Source of the DNA: an uncultured Pelagimonas sp.
GTDB lineage: Bacteria > Pseudomonadota > Alphaproteobacteria > Rhodobacterales > Rhodobacteraceae
Assembly (NCBI GenBank): GCA_947497905.1
Contig: CANMIH010000005.1
Location: 62,001 to 126,000 of the forward strand
Length of the DNA: 64,000 bases
Direction of reading: 5' to 3'
The notes below the pieces were generated by a model, which saw only the letters and a program-made list of their open reading frames with translations, did not search any database and was not told where the DNA came from. This document shows, one piece after another, positions 30,690 to 39,815 of the stretch. How positions within the stretch are numbered: the first letter of the stretch is position 1; every line of letters begins with the position of its first letter. The position numbers and the translations under genes are program-made.

Positions 30690-30771
30690 CATGACGGTGA
30701 CGTGCTGAACAAGCAGTCACCATCACCTCCCTGTTGGACTTCGGCCGAGCTTTGTGCTCGGCCTTTTTTTT
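30690..30771 (+). ncRNA. Candidate small RNA with exposed CCUCCC stretch
   Basis: An unassigned stretch of about 80 bases behind a plausible promoter (TTGATC at 30657-30662, CATATT at 30679-30684). The 5' hairpin has GGTGAC (30696-30701) pairing GTCACC (30716-30721), extended inside by TGCT/AGCA. Then comes a single-stranded ATCACCTCCCTGTTGG region with an anti-Shine-Dalgarno CACCTCCC. A textbook terminator follows: GGCCGAGC, loop TTTGT, GCTCGGCC and eight Ts. The layout suits a trans-acting sRNA. It could instead be a leader, but DUF454 starts 45 bases after the terminator. Confidence 0.45.
30743..30771 (+). terminator. Strong Rho-independent terminator
   Basis: An 8-bp perfect GC-rich stem (30743-30750 with 30756-30763), a 5-base loop and eight Ts. 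It ends either the LysR transcript read-through or the candidate small RNA. Confidence 0.9.
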
Positions 30772-30815
30772 GCTCAAACACCGCCTATGTTAAGCAAAGA
30801 TGATTTGAGGCAGAC

Positions 30816-31193
30816 ATGACAGCACGACGCCCGGCCTTTTTGGCACGATCACTTTGGGTGGCTCTTGGCGGGCTAAGTCTGGCGTTAGGGGCGCTCGGGG
30901 TCATTCTCCCTATCCTGCCCACAACGCCCTTTGTTTTACTGGCGGCTTTTGCGTTTGGAAAAGGCTCTCCTCGGTTGCGGGCCTGGTTGGTTGACCATCG
31001 CACCTTTGGCCCGGCCATTCATCATTGGGAACGCGACGGGGCCATCGCACCACGTCACAAACGTATGGCCGCGATCATGATGGCAGCGGCCTTCCTGCTA
31101 AGCCTGATACTGGGCCTGCCCTGGCATGTTCTGGCGATTCAGGCCGTCTGTCTTGGGGGGGCTGCAGCCTTTGTGCTGACCCGCCCAGATTAA
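30816..31193 (+). CDS. DUF454 (YbaN-type) small inner-membrane protein
   Basis: A 125-residue protein with three or four hydrophobic helices. The family motif GxLGVILPILPTTPF near residue 30 and the segment FGKGSPRLRAWL identify YbaN/DUF454. No function is established for the family. GAGG precedes the ATG by five bases. It stands alone between the small RNA candidate and purL. Confidence 0.88.
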   Translation: MTARRPAFLARSLWVALGGLSLALGALGVILPILPTTPFVLLAAFAFGKGSPRLRAWLVDHRTFGPAIHHWERDGAIAPRHKRMAAIMMAAAFLLSLILGLPWHVLAIQAVCLGGAAAFVLTRPD

Positions 31194-31305
31194 AATTTCG
31201 TGAAAAACATCGGGCCAGAGTGACGCGCGACGGCGCAAAGGGGTTTTCCTGTGGGGCAATCTGCCCTAAACCCCGCGGCAATCACTGCCACCGACAGGAT
31301 CTGAC

Positions 31306-33471
31306 ATGCAAGAACCGGCCATCACCCCCGAGCTGATCGACGCCCACGGCATCAACGAAGATGAATACAAGCGGATCCTCGAGATCATTGGCCGCGAGCC
31401 CACATTTACCGAGCTTGGCATCTTTTCGGCCATGTGGAACGAGCACTGCTCCTACAAGTCCTCCAAACTTCATCTGCGCACCCTGCCCACCGACGGCCCA
31501 CAGGTGATCTGTGGTCCCGGTGAAAACGCCGGTGTAGTCGATATTGGCGACGGTCAGGCGGTCATCTTTAAGATGGAAAGCCACAACCACCCGTCTTACA
31601 TCGAGCCCTATCAGGGCGCGGCCACCGGCGTTGGCGGCATCCTGCGCGATGTCTTCACCATGGGCGCCCGCCCAATTGCGGCGATGAACGCCCTGTCCTT
31701 TGGCGAAAAAGATCACCATAAAACCCGCCAGCTTGTGCATGGTGTGGTTGAAGGTGTCGGCGGATATGGCAATGCCTTTGGCGTTCCAACCGTGGGTGGC
31801 GAGGTGCGTTTCCACAACGCCTATAACGGCAATTGTCTGGTCAACGCCTTTGCGGCAGGTCTCGCAGATGCGGATAAGATCTTTTATTCGGCGGCCTCGG
31901 GCGTCGGTCGACCGGTTGTCTATCTGGGTGCCAAAACCGGACGTGACGGTGTGGGTGGCGCAACCATGGCGTCAGCTGAGTTCGACGATAGTATCGAAGA
32001 AAAGCGCCCCACCGTTCAGGTTGGCGACCCCTTCACCGAAAAACGCCTGATGGAAGCCACGCTCGAGCTCATGCAGACCGGCGCGGTGATTTCGATTCAG
32101 GACATGGGTGCCGCTGGTCTGACCTGTTCTGCGGTTGAGATGGGCGACAAAGGCAAACTGGGTGTGCGCCTTGACCTCGAAAACGTGCCTCAGCGCGAAG
32201 TCGACATGACCGCCTATGAAATGATGCTCTCGGAAAGCCAGGAGCGCATGTTGATGGTTCTCGACCCAGCGAAAGAGGCCGAGGCCCGCGCTGTGTTTGA
32301 AAAATGGGATCTGGATTTTGCCATCGTGGGCGAGACCATCCCAGAGGACCGCTTCCTGATCGTTCACAATGGCGAGGTCAAAGCCGACCTGCCATTGTCG
32401 AAACTGTCGTCGACCGCGCCCGAATATGACCGTCCTTGGGTGGAAACCCCGGCTGCTGAGCCGCTCAACGATGAGGACGTGCCACAGGTTGACCCAATCG
32501 ATGCGTTGAAATGGCTGATCCAAAGCCCGAACTACTGCTCGCGCGAATGGATCTACGAACAATACGACAGTCAGGTTATGGCCGACACGGTTCGCGTTCC
32601 GGGCTTTGGCGCCGGTGTGATCCGCGTGCATGGCACTGACAAGAAACTGGCCTTCACCAGCGACGTGACCCCGCGCTATGTCAAAGCCAACCCCAAAGAG
32701 GGCGGCAAACAGGCGGTGGCCGAGGCCTATCGCAATCTCTGTGCCACCGGCGCGCTGCCTCTGGCGACCACAGACAACCTGAACTTCGGCAACCCCGAAA
32801 AGCCCGAAATCATGGGGCAGTTTGTTGGAGCGATCAAAGGTATCGGTGAAGCCTGCGCCGCGCTGGATGTGCCAATCGTTTCGGGCAACGTGTCGCTTTA
32901 CAATGAAACCGACGGTCAGGCGATTCTGCCTACCCCCACCATTGGTGCCGTTGGCCTGATTGCGGCCGATGAAGAGCCCATTCTGGGTTATGCCCGTGAC
33001 GGCCATGTCGCTCTGATGGTGGGTGAGGCACCGGGCCATCTGGGTCAATCTGCACTGCTCGCCGAGGTGTTCAATCGTGAAGAAGGCGATGCGCCGTCGG
33101 TTGATCTTGAGGCCGAACGCCGCAACGGTGAGTTTATCCGCGCCAACCGCGACTGGATCAAGAGCTGTACTGACCTCTCGGACGGAGGTCTGGCATTGGC
33201 CGCCTTTGAAATGGCGGCGGCCTCAGGTGTTGGGGTTCAGCTCGACAGTGATGACACCATGACATTGTTTGGCGAAGACCAGGCCCGCTATCTGGTTGCC
33301 TGTTCCTTTGATCAGGCCGAAGCCCTGATGATCGCAGCCGGCCAAGCGGGCGTTGCGATTGAAACCGTGGGTCGTTTTGGGGGCGATACTGTGAAATTCG
33401 GGTCCTCTGAGGCACAGTTGTCAGAGCTTTCTGCACAGTCTCGTGACGCGCTGAGCGGCTACTTCGCCTGA
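31306..33471 (+). CDS. purL: Phosphoribosylformylglycinamidine synthase, PurL subunit
   Basis: A 721-residue small-type PurL, the ATP-dependent synthetase of the PurSQL complex in purine synthesis. The N-terminal [20 protein letters not shown], the ATP-binding [23 protein letters not shown] and later DMGAAGLT and SDGGLALA motifs are all present. It lacks the glutaminase domain of the large enzyme, which is normal for this type with separate PurQ. It overlaps the next gene by one base (TGATG), so the two are translationally coupled. Confidence 0.97.
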   Translation: MQEPAITPELIDAHGINEDEYKRILEIIGREPTFTELGIFSAMWNEHCSYKSSKLHLRTLPTDGPQVICGPGENAGVVDIGDGQAVIFKMESHNHPSYIEPYQGAATGVGGILRDVFTMGARPIAAMNALSFGEKDHHKTRQLVHGVVEGVGGYGNAFGVPTVGGEVRFHNAYNGNCLVNAFAAGLADADKIFYSAASGVGRPVVYLGAKTGRDGVGGATMASAEFDDSIEEKRPTVQVGDPFTEKRLMEATLELMQTGAVISIQDMGAAGLTCSAVEMGDKGKLGVRLDLENVPQREVDMTAYEMMLSESQERMLMVLDPAKEAEARAVFEKWDLDFAIVGETIPEDRFLIVHNGEVKADLPLSKLSSTAPEYDRPWVETPAAEPLNDEDVPQVDPIDALKWLIQSPNYCSREWIYEQYDSQVMADTVRVPGFGAGVIRVHGTDKKLAFTSDVTPRYVKANPKEGGKQAVAEAYRNLCATGALPLATTDNLNFGNPEKPEIMGQFVGAIKGIGEACAALDVPIVSGNVSLYNETDGQAILPTPTIGAVGLIAADEEPILGYARDGHVALMVGEAPGHLGQSALLAEVFNREEGDAPSVDLEAERRNGEFIRANRDWIKSCTDLSDGGLALAAFEMAAASGVGVQLDSDDTMTLFGEDQARYLVACSFDQAEALMIAAGQAGVAIETVGRFGGDTVKFGSSEAQLSELSAQSRDALSGYFA

Positions 33472-33977
33472 TGCCCGTTCGTCCTGCGACACCGGCGGAT
33501 GTGGCTTTCATCCGCCGCATTGCAGGCCGCATTGACAATGCCCGGTTCATCGCAGATGAGCCGGACGACAAAATTCTAGCCCATATGCAGGCCCCCGACC
33601 GCGAGGTCGTTATCTGGTCCCGTGACGGTAACCGATTGGGATTTGGGCTTTTTGCCGAGATTGGCGACCCGTCCGGCCGCATTGAATTGCGCCGGTTGGG
33701 CCTGAACCGCATTGATGGTGGGTTGGGGCGCGTCTTTATCAACGACCTGACAGATTACGCCTTCGACCGGTTACAAGCCCAGAGACTATGGTTGGATGCG
33801 GTGCTCGAAAACACTCGGGCCCAGGCCGTTTACGATCGTGCAGGATTTGCCCGTGAAGGCATTCTGCGCCGTCACTGGAAACGACCATGCGGAGATGTCA
33901 GCGATCTTGTCCTTTTTGGCATGTTACGCGAGGAATGGGAGGCACTTCGTGCCGCTTCGGGGGAAGTTTCGGTATAA
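33471..33977 (+). CDS. GNAT-family N-acetyltransferase
   Basis: A 168-residue cytoplasmic acetyltransferase. The acetyl-CoA-binding strand-loop region LRRLGLNRIDGGLGRVFI and the closing motif LENTRAQAVYDRAGF are characteristic. The substrate is unknown; similar proteins modify small amines or protein N-termini. The start codon overlaps the purL stop (TGATG), so it is expressed with purL. This coupling to a purine gene is unusual and may be accidental. Confidence 0.85.
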   Translation: MPVRPATPADVAFIRRIAGRIDNARFIADEPDDKILAHMQAPDREVVIWSRDGNRLGFGLFAEIGDPSGRIELRRLGLNRIDGGLGRVFINDLTDYAFDRLQAQRLWLDAVLENTRAQAVYDRAGFAREGILRRHWKRPCGDVSDLVLFGMLREEWEALRAASGEVSV

Positions 33978-34035
33978 CCGACAAATTTACGTCGCCCCCC
34001 TTTTCGCGTCGCCTGCAAAAGGCCATATCTACAAT

Positions 34036-34719
34036 ATGATCAAGCTGCTTCCGATCCTTCTGCCCATACTCTATGGCCTTGCCATGTACCGTTTGTCGGC
34101 CTGGCGCACCGCCCGCGAGCTGGACAATCGATCAACTGAACTTGCAGACCCCACCCTCAAAAAACTGACGGACCGTATGGCAGCAGCCTTAGACCTGCCG
34201 CGGATTCGTGTGAACATCTATGAAATCGATCCGGTGAATGGTCTTGCGGCCCCCGATGGGCGGATTTTCATCACACGTGGCTTTTTTCGAAAGTATCAAT
34301 CCGGCGAAGTTTCTGCCGAAGAGCTGGCGTCCGTGATTGCACATGAGTTGGGGCATGTCGCCCTCGGGCATTCGCGTCGCCGCATGATTGATTTTTCAGG
34401 GCAAAACGCTTTGCGATCCGTCGTGGCAACGGTATTGAACCGATTTCTCCCGGGCATTGGTCCGATGATCGCCAATGGTTTGATGTCTTTGATGATGGCG
34501 AGGCTCAGCCGCGGAGACGAATATGAAGCGGATGAATATGCAGCGGCACTTTTGTCTAAGGCCGGGATTGGCATCGCGCCGCAGATCTCGCTGTTTCACA
34601 AACTCGAGGATCTGACACAGGCCCGCGCAGGGGCGGCGCCCGCCTGGCTGATGTCGCACCCAAAATCGTCTGAACGCATTTCCGCCCTTGAAAAGCTCAA
34701 GGTCAAATGGGGCGACTGA
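34036..34719 (+). CDS. M48-family membrane metalloprotease
   Basis: A 227-residue zinc protease. One N-terminal membrane helix (about 2-20) precedes the catalytic domain with HELGH (H103, E104, H107) and the third-ligand segment EYEADEYA near 162-169. It is shorter than HtpX (about 290) and lacks its other helices. The role is probably membrane protein quality control, but a target is not evident. The ATG at 34036 begins the hydrophobic segment; a longer upstream reading overlaps the GNAT gene and is unlikely. Confidence 0.87.
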   Translation: MIKLLPILLPILYGLAMYRLSAWRTARELDNRSTELADPTLKKLTDRMAAALDLPRIRVNIYEIDPVNGLAAPDGRIFITRGFFRKYQSGEVSAEELASVIAHELGHVALGHSRRRMIDFSGQNALRSVVATVLNRFLPGIGPMIANGLMSLMMARLSRGDEYEADEYAAALLSKAGIGIAPQISLFHKLEDLTQARAGAAPAWLMSHPKSSERISALEKLKVKWGD

Positions 34720-34727
34720 CCCGTGGG

Positions 34728-35870
34728 TCAGTCACCTGCGTTGATCAGTTCAAAGCTGCCTTCAGCCACATCCTGACCGTTCACCTGGATCACCACCCCA
34801 TGGGTGCCCGGATGCAGGGTAAAGGTCGTTGCGTTGCCCTTCAGCTTGTGAAGTTTCTTCAGTGTCAAAGACTTGCCTGGCTGGATCTTACCAGTTTTAA
34901 GCTTAAACACCTTCTCGGCATCCCCCGAAGGGCGGGCAAATCTCAGACGATAGTCCACCAACACCGGCAAGACCTCTGAGGCCGAGAGCTCGACCGAGAT
35001 TTCAATTGCCTCACCGATCTGAACAACACCTGACCCAAGGGTCAGCGTTGCCTGCACGTCGCCTGCACGATACCCCAGCAGATCCAGCGCGCCACGTTCG
35101 CCGCGTTTGACGGCGGTGCGCAGCGCATGGCGCGTCATCCAATCCAGCTCTTTTGCCGATTGCCGTCCTGCCGTGCCCCAGTCTTTGAGCGTGTCCACCA
35201 CCTGATCCGGCATCACCTTGGACAGATCATTCATGTGATTGGCTACGGATCGGGTGACATAGCGCGTCGGATCCGCGTGCAACCGGTTCAGAAACCGCAG
35301 CGGCACCGCCGGATCTAAATCGATGTTTCGTGCCCATGGCAGGCGTGGACGGGTGCCTTCGCTGACCAAACGGCGCACATGATAGTTGTCATCTTCGGCC
35401 CAGCGGTCCAACCGCGCCAATGTCTCTTCGGGCCAGCGGTTGATGAACGGCCGGATATAGAACTCCATCGAAAACCGCTTGGTCGCCGCATACAAAAGAT
35501 CCAAGGCACGATCTCGATGCTCTTCCAGCCCATGCCGCACAGCGAGGATGCCGGGCACCGCATGGATAAACCGCCCGAAATCATCATCGGTTTTGGAGGG
35601 GTCCAGTTCCGGCACCATGGCCGCCTCAAGCGCCTCGGCCATTGCGGGAAACTCCTGCGGCAGACGACGCTCAACACAGGTGGCAATCCACTCCAGCCGC
35701 TCAAGCAAGGCCATATCGGGGAATTGTGCCAAAACCTCCTCGGAAAAGCCCTCAAAGCCCCCCAAGCCGGAATATTCGCGCTCTAGATCCCCGATACTGT
35801 CCTCATTGAACATCTGGTCGGCGAGCGAAAACCCCGCTCCGCCGCCCTGTCCATCTGGCCCGCGCGCCAT
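34728..35870 (-). CDS. AlkD-like HEAT-repeat DNA alkylation repair protein
   Basis: A 380-residue protein of the AlkC/AlkD type. A helical HEAT-like core (about 60-250) has RLDRWAEDDNYHVRRLVSEGTRPRLPW, the segment typical of alkylpurine glycosylases. A C-terminal beta-rich domain (about 270-380) resembles the extra domain of AlkC. Activity would remove N3- or N7-alkyl bases. The start codon overlaps the stop of the upstream SDR gene (ATGA), so expression is coupled. The fold call is good; the activity is inferred. Confidence 0.75.
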   Translation of the reverse strand: MARGPDGQGGGAGFSLADQMFNEDSIGDLEREYSGLGGFEGFSEEVLAQFPDMALLERLEWIATCVERRLPQEFPAMAEALEAAMVPELDPSKTDDDFGRFIHAVPGILAVRHGLEEHRDRALDLLYAATKRFSMEFYIRPFINRWPEETLARLDRWAEDDNYHVRRLVSEGTRPRLPWARNIDLDPAVPLRFLNRLHADPTRYVTRSVANHMNDLSKVMPDQVVDTLKDWGTAGRQSAKELDWMTRHALRTAVKRGERGALDLLGYRAGDVQATLTLGSGVVQIGEAIEISVELSASEVLPVLVDYRLRFARPSGDAEKVFKLKTGKIQPGKSLTLKKLHKLKGNATTFTLHPGTHGVVIQVNGQDVAEGSFELINAGD

Positions 35871-36649
35871 CAGAGCGTCGCGTTTGTGGCGCCACCATCC
35901 AGCAGAATGTTCTGCCCGATGATAAAGCCCGCGTGCTGCGAACACAGGAAGGCACAGGTCTGACCAAACTCAGCCGCAGTGCCATAACGGCGCGCCGGAA
36001 TGGTTGCTTCACGCTGAGCGCGGGCCTCGTCAACCGTAATGCCCTGCGCCTGTGACACGCCCCCATCGAGAGAGGCCGCACGATCTGTGGAATGAATGCC
36101 GGGCAGCAGATTGTTGATGACCACCCCATGCGGCGCAACCTGACGTGCAGTACCCGCCACATAGCCGGTCAGACCGGTGCGCGCGGCATTTGACAGACCC
36201 AGCTGCGGGATCGGCGCTTTGACCGATTGCGATGTGATATTGACCACCCGGCCCCAACCGCGATCAATCATCTGCGGCAGGATCTTTGTCATCAGATCGA
36301 CGGGCGTCAGCATGTTGGCATCAATCGCACTGATAAAATCATCGCGGTCCCAATCCGACCACAGACCGGGAGGCGGGCCGCCGGCATTCGTCACCAGAAT
36401 GTCGACCTGACCTGCGGCCTCTAGCACCTGCGCGCGCCCCTCTTCCGAGACAACATCGGCAGCAACGGTTGTGACCGAGACGCCGTATTGATCACGAATG
36501 CTTTGTGCAGTGGTTTCAAGCGCTTCAGCGCCGCGAGCGTTCATCACCAGATCGACACCGGCCTCGGCCAGTGCCTCGGCGCAGCCGCGCCCCAAACCTT
36601 TTGACGATGCACATACCAGCGCGCGCTTGCCTTTGATTCCGAGATCCAT
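35870..36649 (-). CDS. Atypical short-chain dehydrogenase/reductase
   Basis: A 259-residue Rossmann-fold enzyme. The cofactor loop ASSKGLGRG (14-22) and NNAG-like TNAGGPPPG (88-96) are clear. The usual catalytic YxxxK is replaced by LSNAA (L152 to A156, then R157), although S142 remains. A branch of SDRs with LSNxxR is known and may use another mechanism. GGAGG precedes the ATG. It is the first gene of a two-gene unit with the AlkD-like gene and is divergent from the Hint gene. Confidence 0.85.
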   Translation of the reverse strand: MDLGIKGKRALVCASSKGLGRGCAEALAEAGVDLVMNARGAEALETTAQSIRDQYGVSVTTVAADVVSEEGRAQVLEAAGQVDILVTNAGGPPPGLWSDWDRDDFISAIDANMLTPVDLMTKILPQMIDRGWGRVVNITSQSVKAPIPQLGLSNAARTGLTGYVAGTARQVAPHGVVINNLLPGIHSTDRAASLDGGVSQAQGITVDEARAQREATIPARRYGTAAEFGQTCAFLCSQHAGFIIGQNILLDGGATNATL

Positions 36650-36776
36650 GTTTCCTCCACATCTATTGCAGTCGTCAAATGACCGAACCAATGGCGCTTT
36701 GATGACACATTTTGTTGCGATACACTGCACAATAAGTCTGATCCGAGAACATCGCTCGGTCCCGTTTCGAGGTAAC

Positions 36777-37793
36777 ATGTCGCATTACGAAAGCCATAAA
36801 TCCAGCCAAAGTCTTCCGGTGTACCGCGCAGAGCTTTTGAAGGTGATCAATGGCGCCAATTTAGGCGATGCTTTGGGCTTTGCGGACGAGCTTCTTCTCG
36901 ACGACATCTACCGGTTGTCTCCTCTGTCGGCCGAAACCAAAATCGAAGTGATCCCGGCGGCACAATCTCCATTCCGGCTGGCCGAGGGCGGGGACATGGG
37001 ATTGCCCGGTGCGGATCTGCATCTTGATTGCTGCGTTACCTTCATGTCGGAAGATGGCAAAACCACCGAATGTCTGGTTCTCGTGGAAACCGATCCCCTA
37101 GGGGGGGTGGCCCAGATCTATGTCATGCCGCTTGTCCCGCTGAGCCCGAAATTGGAATATACGCTGGTGGGTATTGACCGCGAGGGCGCGTTGGCGCGGT
37201 TTGCGCAGACAGCCTGTGTCTCATTCACCGGTGGGACCATGATCACCATGGCCAATGGTGCGCAATGTGCGGTTGAAGACCTTAAAATCGGTGACAAGGT
37301 GCTGACCCGCGACGAAGGCCCGCAGGAAATCCGCTGGATCGGGTCCCAAACTGTTCGCGCTGAAGGGGCCTATGCCCCGATCTCGATCGAGGCCGGCGCA
37401 TTGAACAATTCGCGCGATCTCGTGGTCTGCCCTGATCATCGGCTATTTATCTATCAACGCCGCGATCATCTGGGCGCTGGTCGGTCCGAGGTTCTGGTAC
37501 GTGCCCGGCATCTGGTCAATGACACCTCGGTGCGTCAGCTGTCTGGTGGGTTTGTCGACTATTATCAGATGCTGTTTGACGCCCATCAGATCATCTATGC
37601 CGAGGGAATTGCCGCCGAGTCCATGCTTGTCGACAGCCGCACTCGTGCCGCCATACCGGAAGAAGTGACCGAAAAGCTCACCGAATTGATCCCAGGCCAT
37701 CGCCGGACAGACGCCAGCGAGCTTGAGGTGAAGAAAGATCTCTTGGCCCGGCCTGACGCCGCCGCACTTTTGAAACGGGCCTCAACAAGCTAA
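36777..37793 (+). CDS. Hint-domain protein
   Basis: A 338-residue protein. An N-terminal region (about 1-145) of unknown fold precedes a Hint (hedgehog/intein) domain beginning at C147 in CVSFTGGTMITMANG. The motifs VEDLKIGDKVLTRDEG and CPDHRLFIYQ are conserved in the Rhodobacteraceae Hint_2 family. The C-terminal part is charged. Hint domains self-cleave or splice; whether this one is active and what it releases is not known. There is no signal peptide. GAGG lies before the ATG. Confidence 0.8.
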   Translation: MSHYESHKSSQSLPVYRAELLKVINGANLGDALGFADELLLDDIYRLSPLSAETKIEVIPAAQSPFRLAEGGDMGLPGADLHLDCCVTFMSEDGKTTECLVLVETDPLGGVAQIYVMPLVPLSPKLEYTLVGIDREGALARFAQTACVSFTGGTMITMANGAQCAVEDLKIGDKVLTRDEGPQEIRWIGSQTVRAEGAYAPISIEAGALNNSRDLVVCPDHRLFIYQRRDHLGAGRSEVLVRARHLVNDTSVRQLSGGFVDYYQMLFDAHQIIYAEGIAAESMLVDSRTRAAIPEEVTEKLTELIPGHRRTDASELEVKKDLLARPDAAALLKRASTS

Positions 37794-37852
37794 GGCGCGC
37801 CTCTCTCATCACATGGATTGCCCTGCCCGCGTTTTCGCGCTATCGCAGCCGC

Positions 37853-39460
37853 ATGTTGGATACCGCCTCGAACCGCCCCGAATTGCCCGCCGAAATCGCG
37901 CGTCGCCGGACCTTTGCGATCATTTCGCACCCGGACGCCGGTAAAACCACGCTGACTGAAAAGTTCCTGCTTTATGGTGGTGCTATTCAGATGGCTGGTC
38001 AGGTGCGCGCCAAGGGCGAAGCCCGCCGTACGCGGTCGGACTTTATGCAGATGGAAAAAGACCGGGGCATCTCGGTATCCGCCTCGGCTATGTCCTTTGA
38101 CTTTGACAATTTCCGCTTCAATCTTGTCGACACCCCCGGCCACAGCGATTTCTCGGAAGACACCTATCGCACTCTGACGGCGGTCGACGCGGCTGTGATG
38201 GTAATCGACGGCGCCAAAGGCGTGGAAAGCCAGACCCGCAAGCTGTTTGAAGTGTGCCGTCTGCGCGACCTGCCGATCCTGACCTTCTGTAATAAGATGG
38301 ACCGCGAGGCGCGCGACACCTTTGAGATCATCGATGAGATTCAGGAAAATCTGGCCATCGACGTGACCCCGGCAAGCTGGCCCATCGGGATGGGCCGAGA
38401 TTTCCTAGGCTGTTACGACATGCTCAATGACCGGCTTGAGCTGATGGACCGCGCCGACCGCAACGTGGTGGCGGAAACCATTCAGATCAACGGGCTCGAC
38501 GATCCCGAGCTGGAAAAACACGTTCCCGAGCACATGCTGGAACAGTTGCGCGAAGAGGTCGAAATGGCGCGCGAGCTGCTGCCCGCGCTAGATCCTCAGT
38601 CGGTGCTTGAAGGCCATATGACCCCGATCTGGTTTGGCTCGGCGATCAACTCCTTTGGTGTCAAAGAGCTGATGGATGGCATTGGCACCTACGGCCCCGA
38701 ACCCCAGCCGCAAAACGCCAGCCCCCGCGCCGTAGCACCGGAAGAGAAAAAGGTCTGTGGTTTTGTGTTCAAGGTTCAGGCCAACATGGACCCGAAACAC
38801 CGCGATCGTGTGGCCTTTGTCCGTCTGGCTTCAGGACATTTCAAACGCGGCATGAAACTGACCCATGTGCGCACCAAAAAGCCCATGGCTATCTCAAGTC
38901 CGGTTCTGTTCCTCGCCTCTGACCGCGAACTGGCGGAAGAGGCCTGGGCCGGGGACATCATCGGTATCCCCAACCACGGCCAGCTGCGCATTGGGGACAC
39001 GCTAACCGAGGGCGAAGCGCTCAAGGCCACCGGCATTCCCTCGTTTGCCCCAGAACTTCTTCAAGGCGTGCGCGCGGGTGACCCGATGAAGGCCAAACAC
39101 CTTGAAAAGGCGCTGATGCAGTTTGCCGAGGAAGGCGCGGCCAAGGTGTTCAAACCGATGATCGGTTCGGGCTTTATCGTCGGCGTCGTCGGCGCGCTGC
39201 AGTTCGAGGTGCTCGGCAGCCGGATTGAGCTGGAATATGGCCTGCCAGTGCGGTTTGATGCCTCGCAATTCACCTCAGCCCGCTGGGTCACAGGCGAAAA
39301 GGCGGCGGTTGAGAAATTCATCAACACCAACAAACAGCACATCAGCTATGACCATGACGGCGATGTGGTTTACCTGACGCGCCTACAATGGGACATCGAC
39401 CGCATCGAACGCGACTATCCCGATGTCAAACTGTCGGCCACAAAGGAAATGATGGTTTAA
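37853..39460 (+). CDS. prfC: Peptide chain release factor 3
   Basis: A 535-residue translational GTPase that removes RF1/RF2 from the ribosome after peptide release. G1 ISHPDAGKTTL (near 24), G2/switch region RTRSDFMQMEKDRGISV, G3 DTPGH, and G4 NKMDR are present, with domain II and III regions following. The length matches RF3. No strong ribosome site is seen before the ATG at 37853. It is 59 bases after the Hint gene. Confidence 0.96.
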   Translation: MLDTASNRPELPAEIARRRTFAIISHPDAGKTTLTEKFLLYGGAIQMAGQVRAKGEARRTRSDFMQMEKDRGISVSASAMSFDFDNFRFNLVDTPGHSDFSEDTYRTLTAVDAAVMVIDGAKGVESQTRKLFEVCRLRDLPILTFCNKMDREARDTFEIIDEIQENLAIDVTPASWPIGMGRDFLGCYDMLNDRLELMDRADRNVVAETIQINGLDDPELEKHVPEHMLEQLREEVEMARELLPALDPQSVLEGHMTPIWFGSAINSFGVKELMDGIGTYGPEPQPQNASPRAVAPEEKKVCGFVFKVQANMDPKHRDRVAFVRLASGHFKRGMKLTHVRTKKPMAISSPVLFLASDRELAEEAWAGDIIGIPNHGQLRIGDTLTEGEALKATGIPSFAPELLQGVRAGDPMKAKHLEKALMQFAEEGAAKVFKPMIGSGFIVGVVGALQFEVLGSRIELEYGLPVRFDASQFTSARWVTGEKAAVEKFINTNKQHISYDHDGDVVYLTRLQWDIDRIERDYPDVKLSATKEMMV

Positions 39461-39815
39461 TTCCCCCCTTTTTTGCTGCTGCCAGTTGATCTGGCAGCAG
39501 CTTGCACATCTCTTTTTCGATGGTGTCCCAATTTCAAAATCGCAGGCAAAAATCTTTGCCTGACGTTTTCTGAGCGCCCCTCTTTCAATCGTTCCACACC
39601 GCCCACTAAAGTTAAACTTCAAACGTGTCACACTTTTGAGGTGAGCATCGACCTTAAAATACGCGCGCATCTAGCAAATTTCTGGGCTCTCGTAAATTTT
39701 AAGTAATTCCCCTTCATTCCCAAAATCAGATCAACGGGATCTGCTATAAACGCCAAGCCTGCCGTTAGAATGTTGCAGCTCAAAGTATATTTATTGATTT
39801 TCAGAGGTAACCAGT
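39461..39815. other. AT-rich intergenic region before the RTX gene
   Basis: This 355-base stretch contains two hairpins (39475-39501 and 39543-39562) just after prfC and then AT-rich sequence with a TATAAA box at about 39744 that could serve the RTX gene. I see no reading frame with a credible start and composition, and no tRNA-like fold. Confidence 0.6.
39475..39501 (+). terminator. Terminator hairpin after prfC
   Basis: An 11-bp perfect stem GCTGCTGCCAG / CTGGCAGCAGC with a 5-base loop, 15 bases after the prfC stop. Only scattered Ts follow, so it is a moderate terminator. A second hairpin CAGGCAAA / TTTGCCTG lies at 39543-39562. Confidence 0.6.

Noticed and set aside
31972-33048. Minus-strand frame of about 358 codons opposite purL
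   Set aside because: A shadow of purL codons rich in H, R and G, with no promoter, ribosome site or domain.
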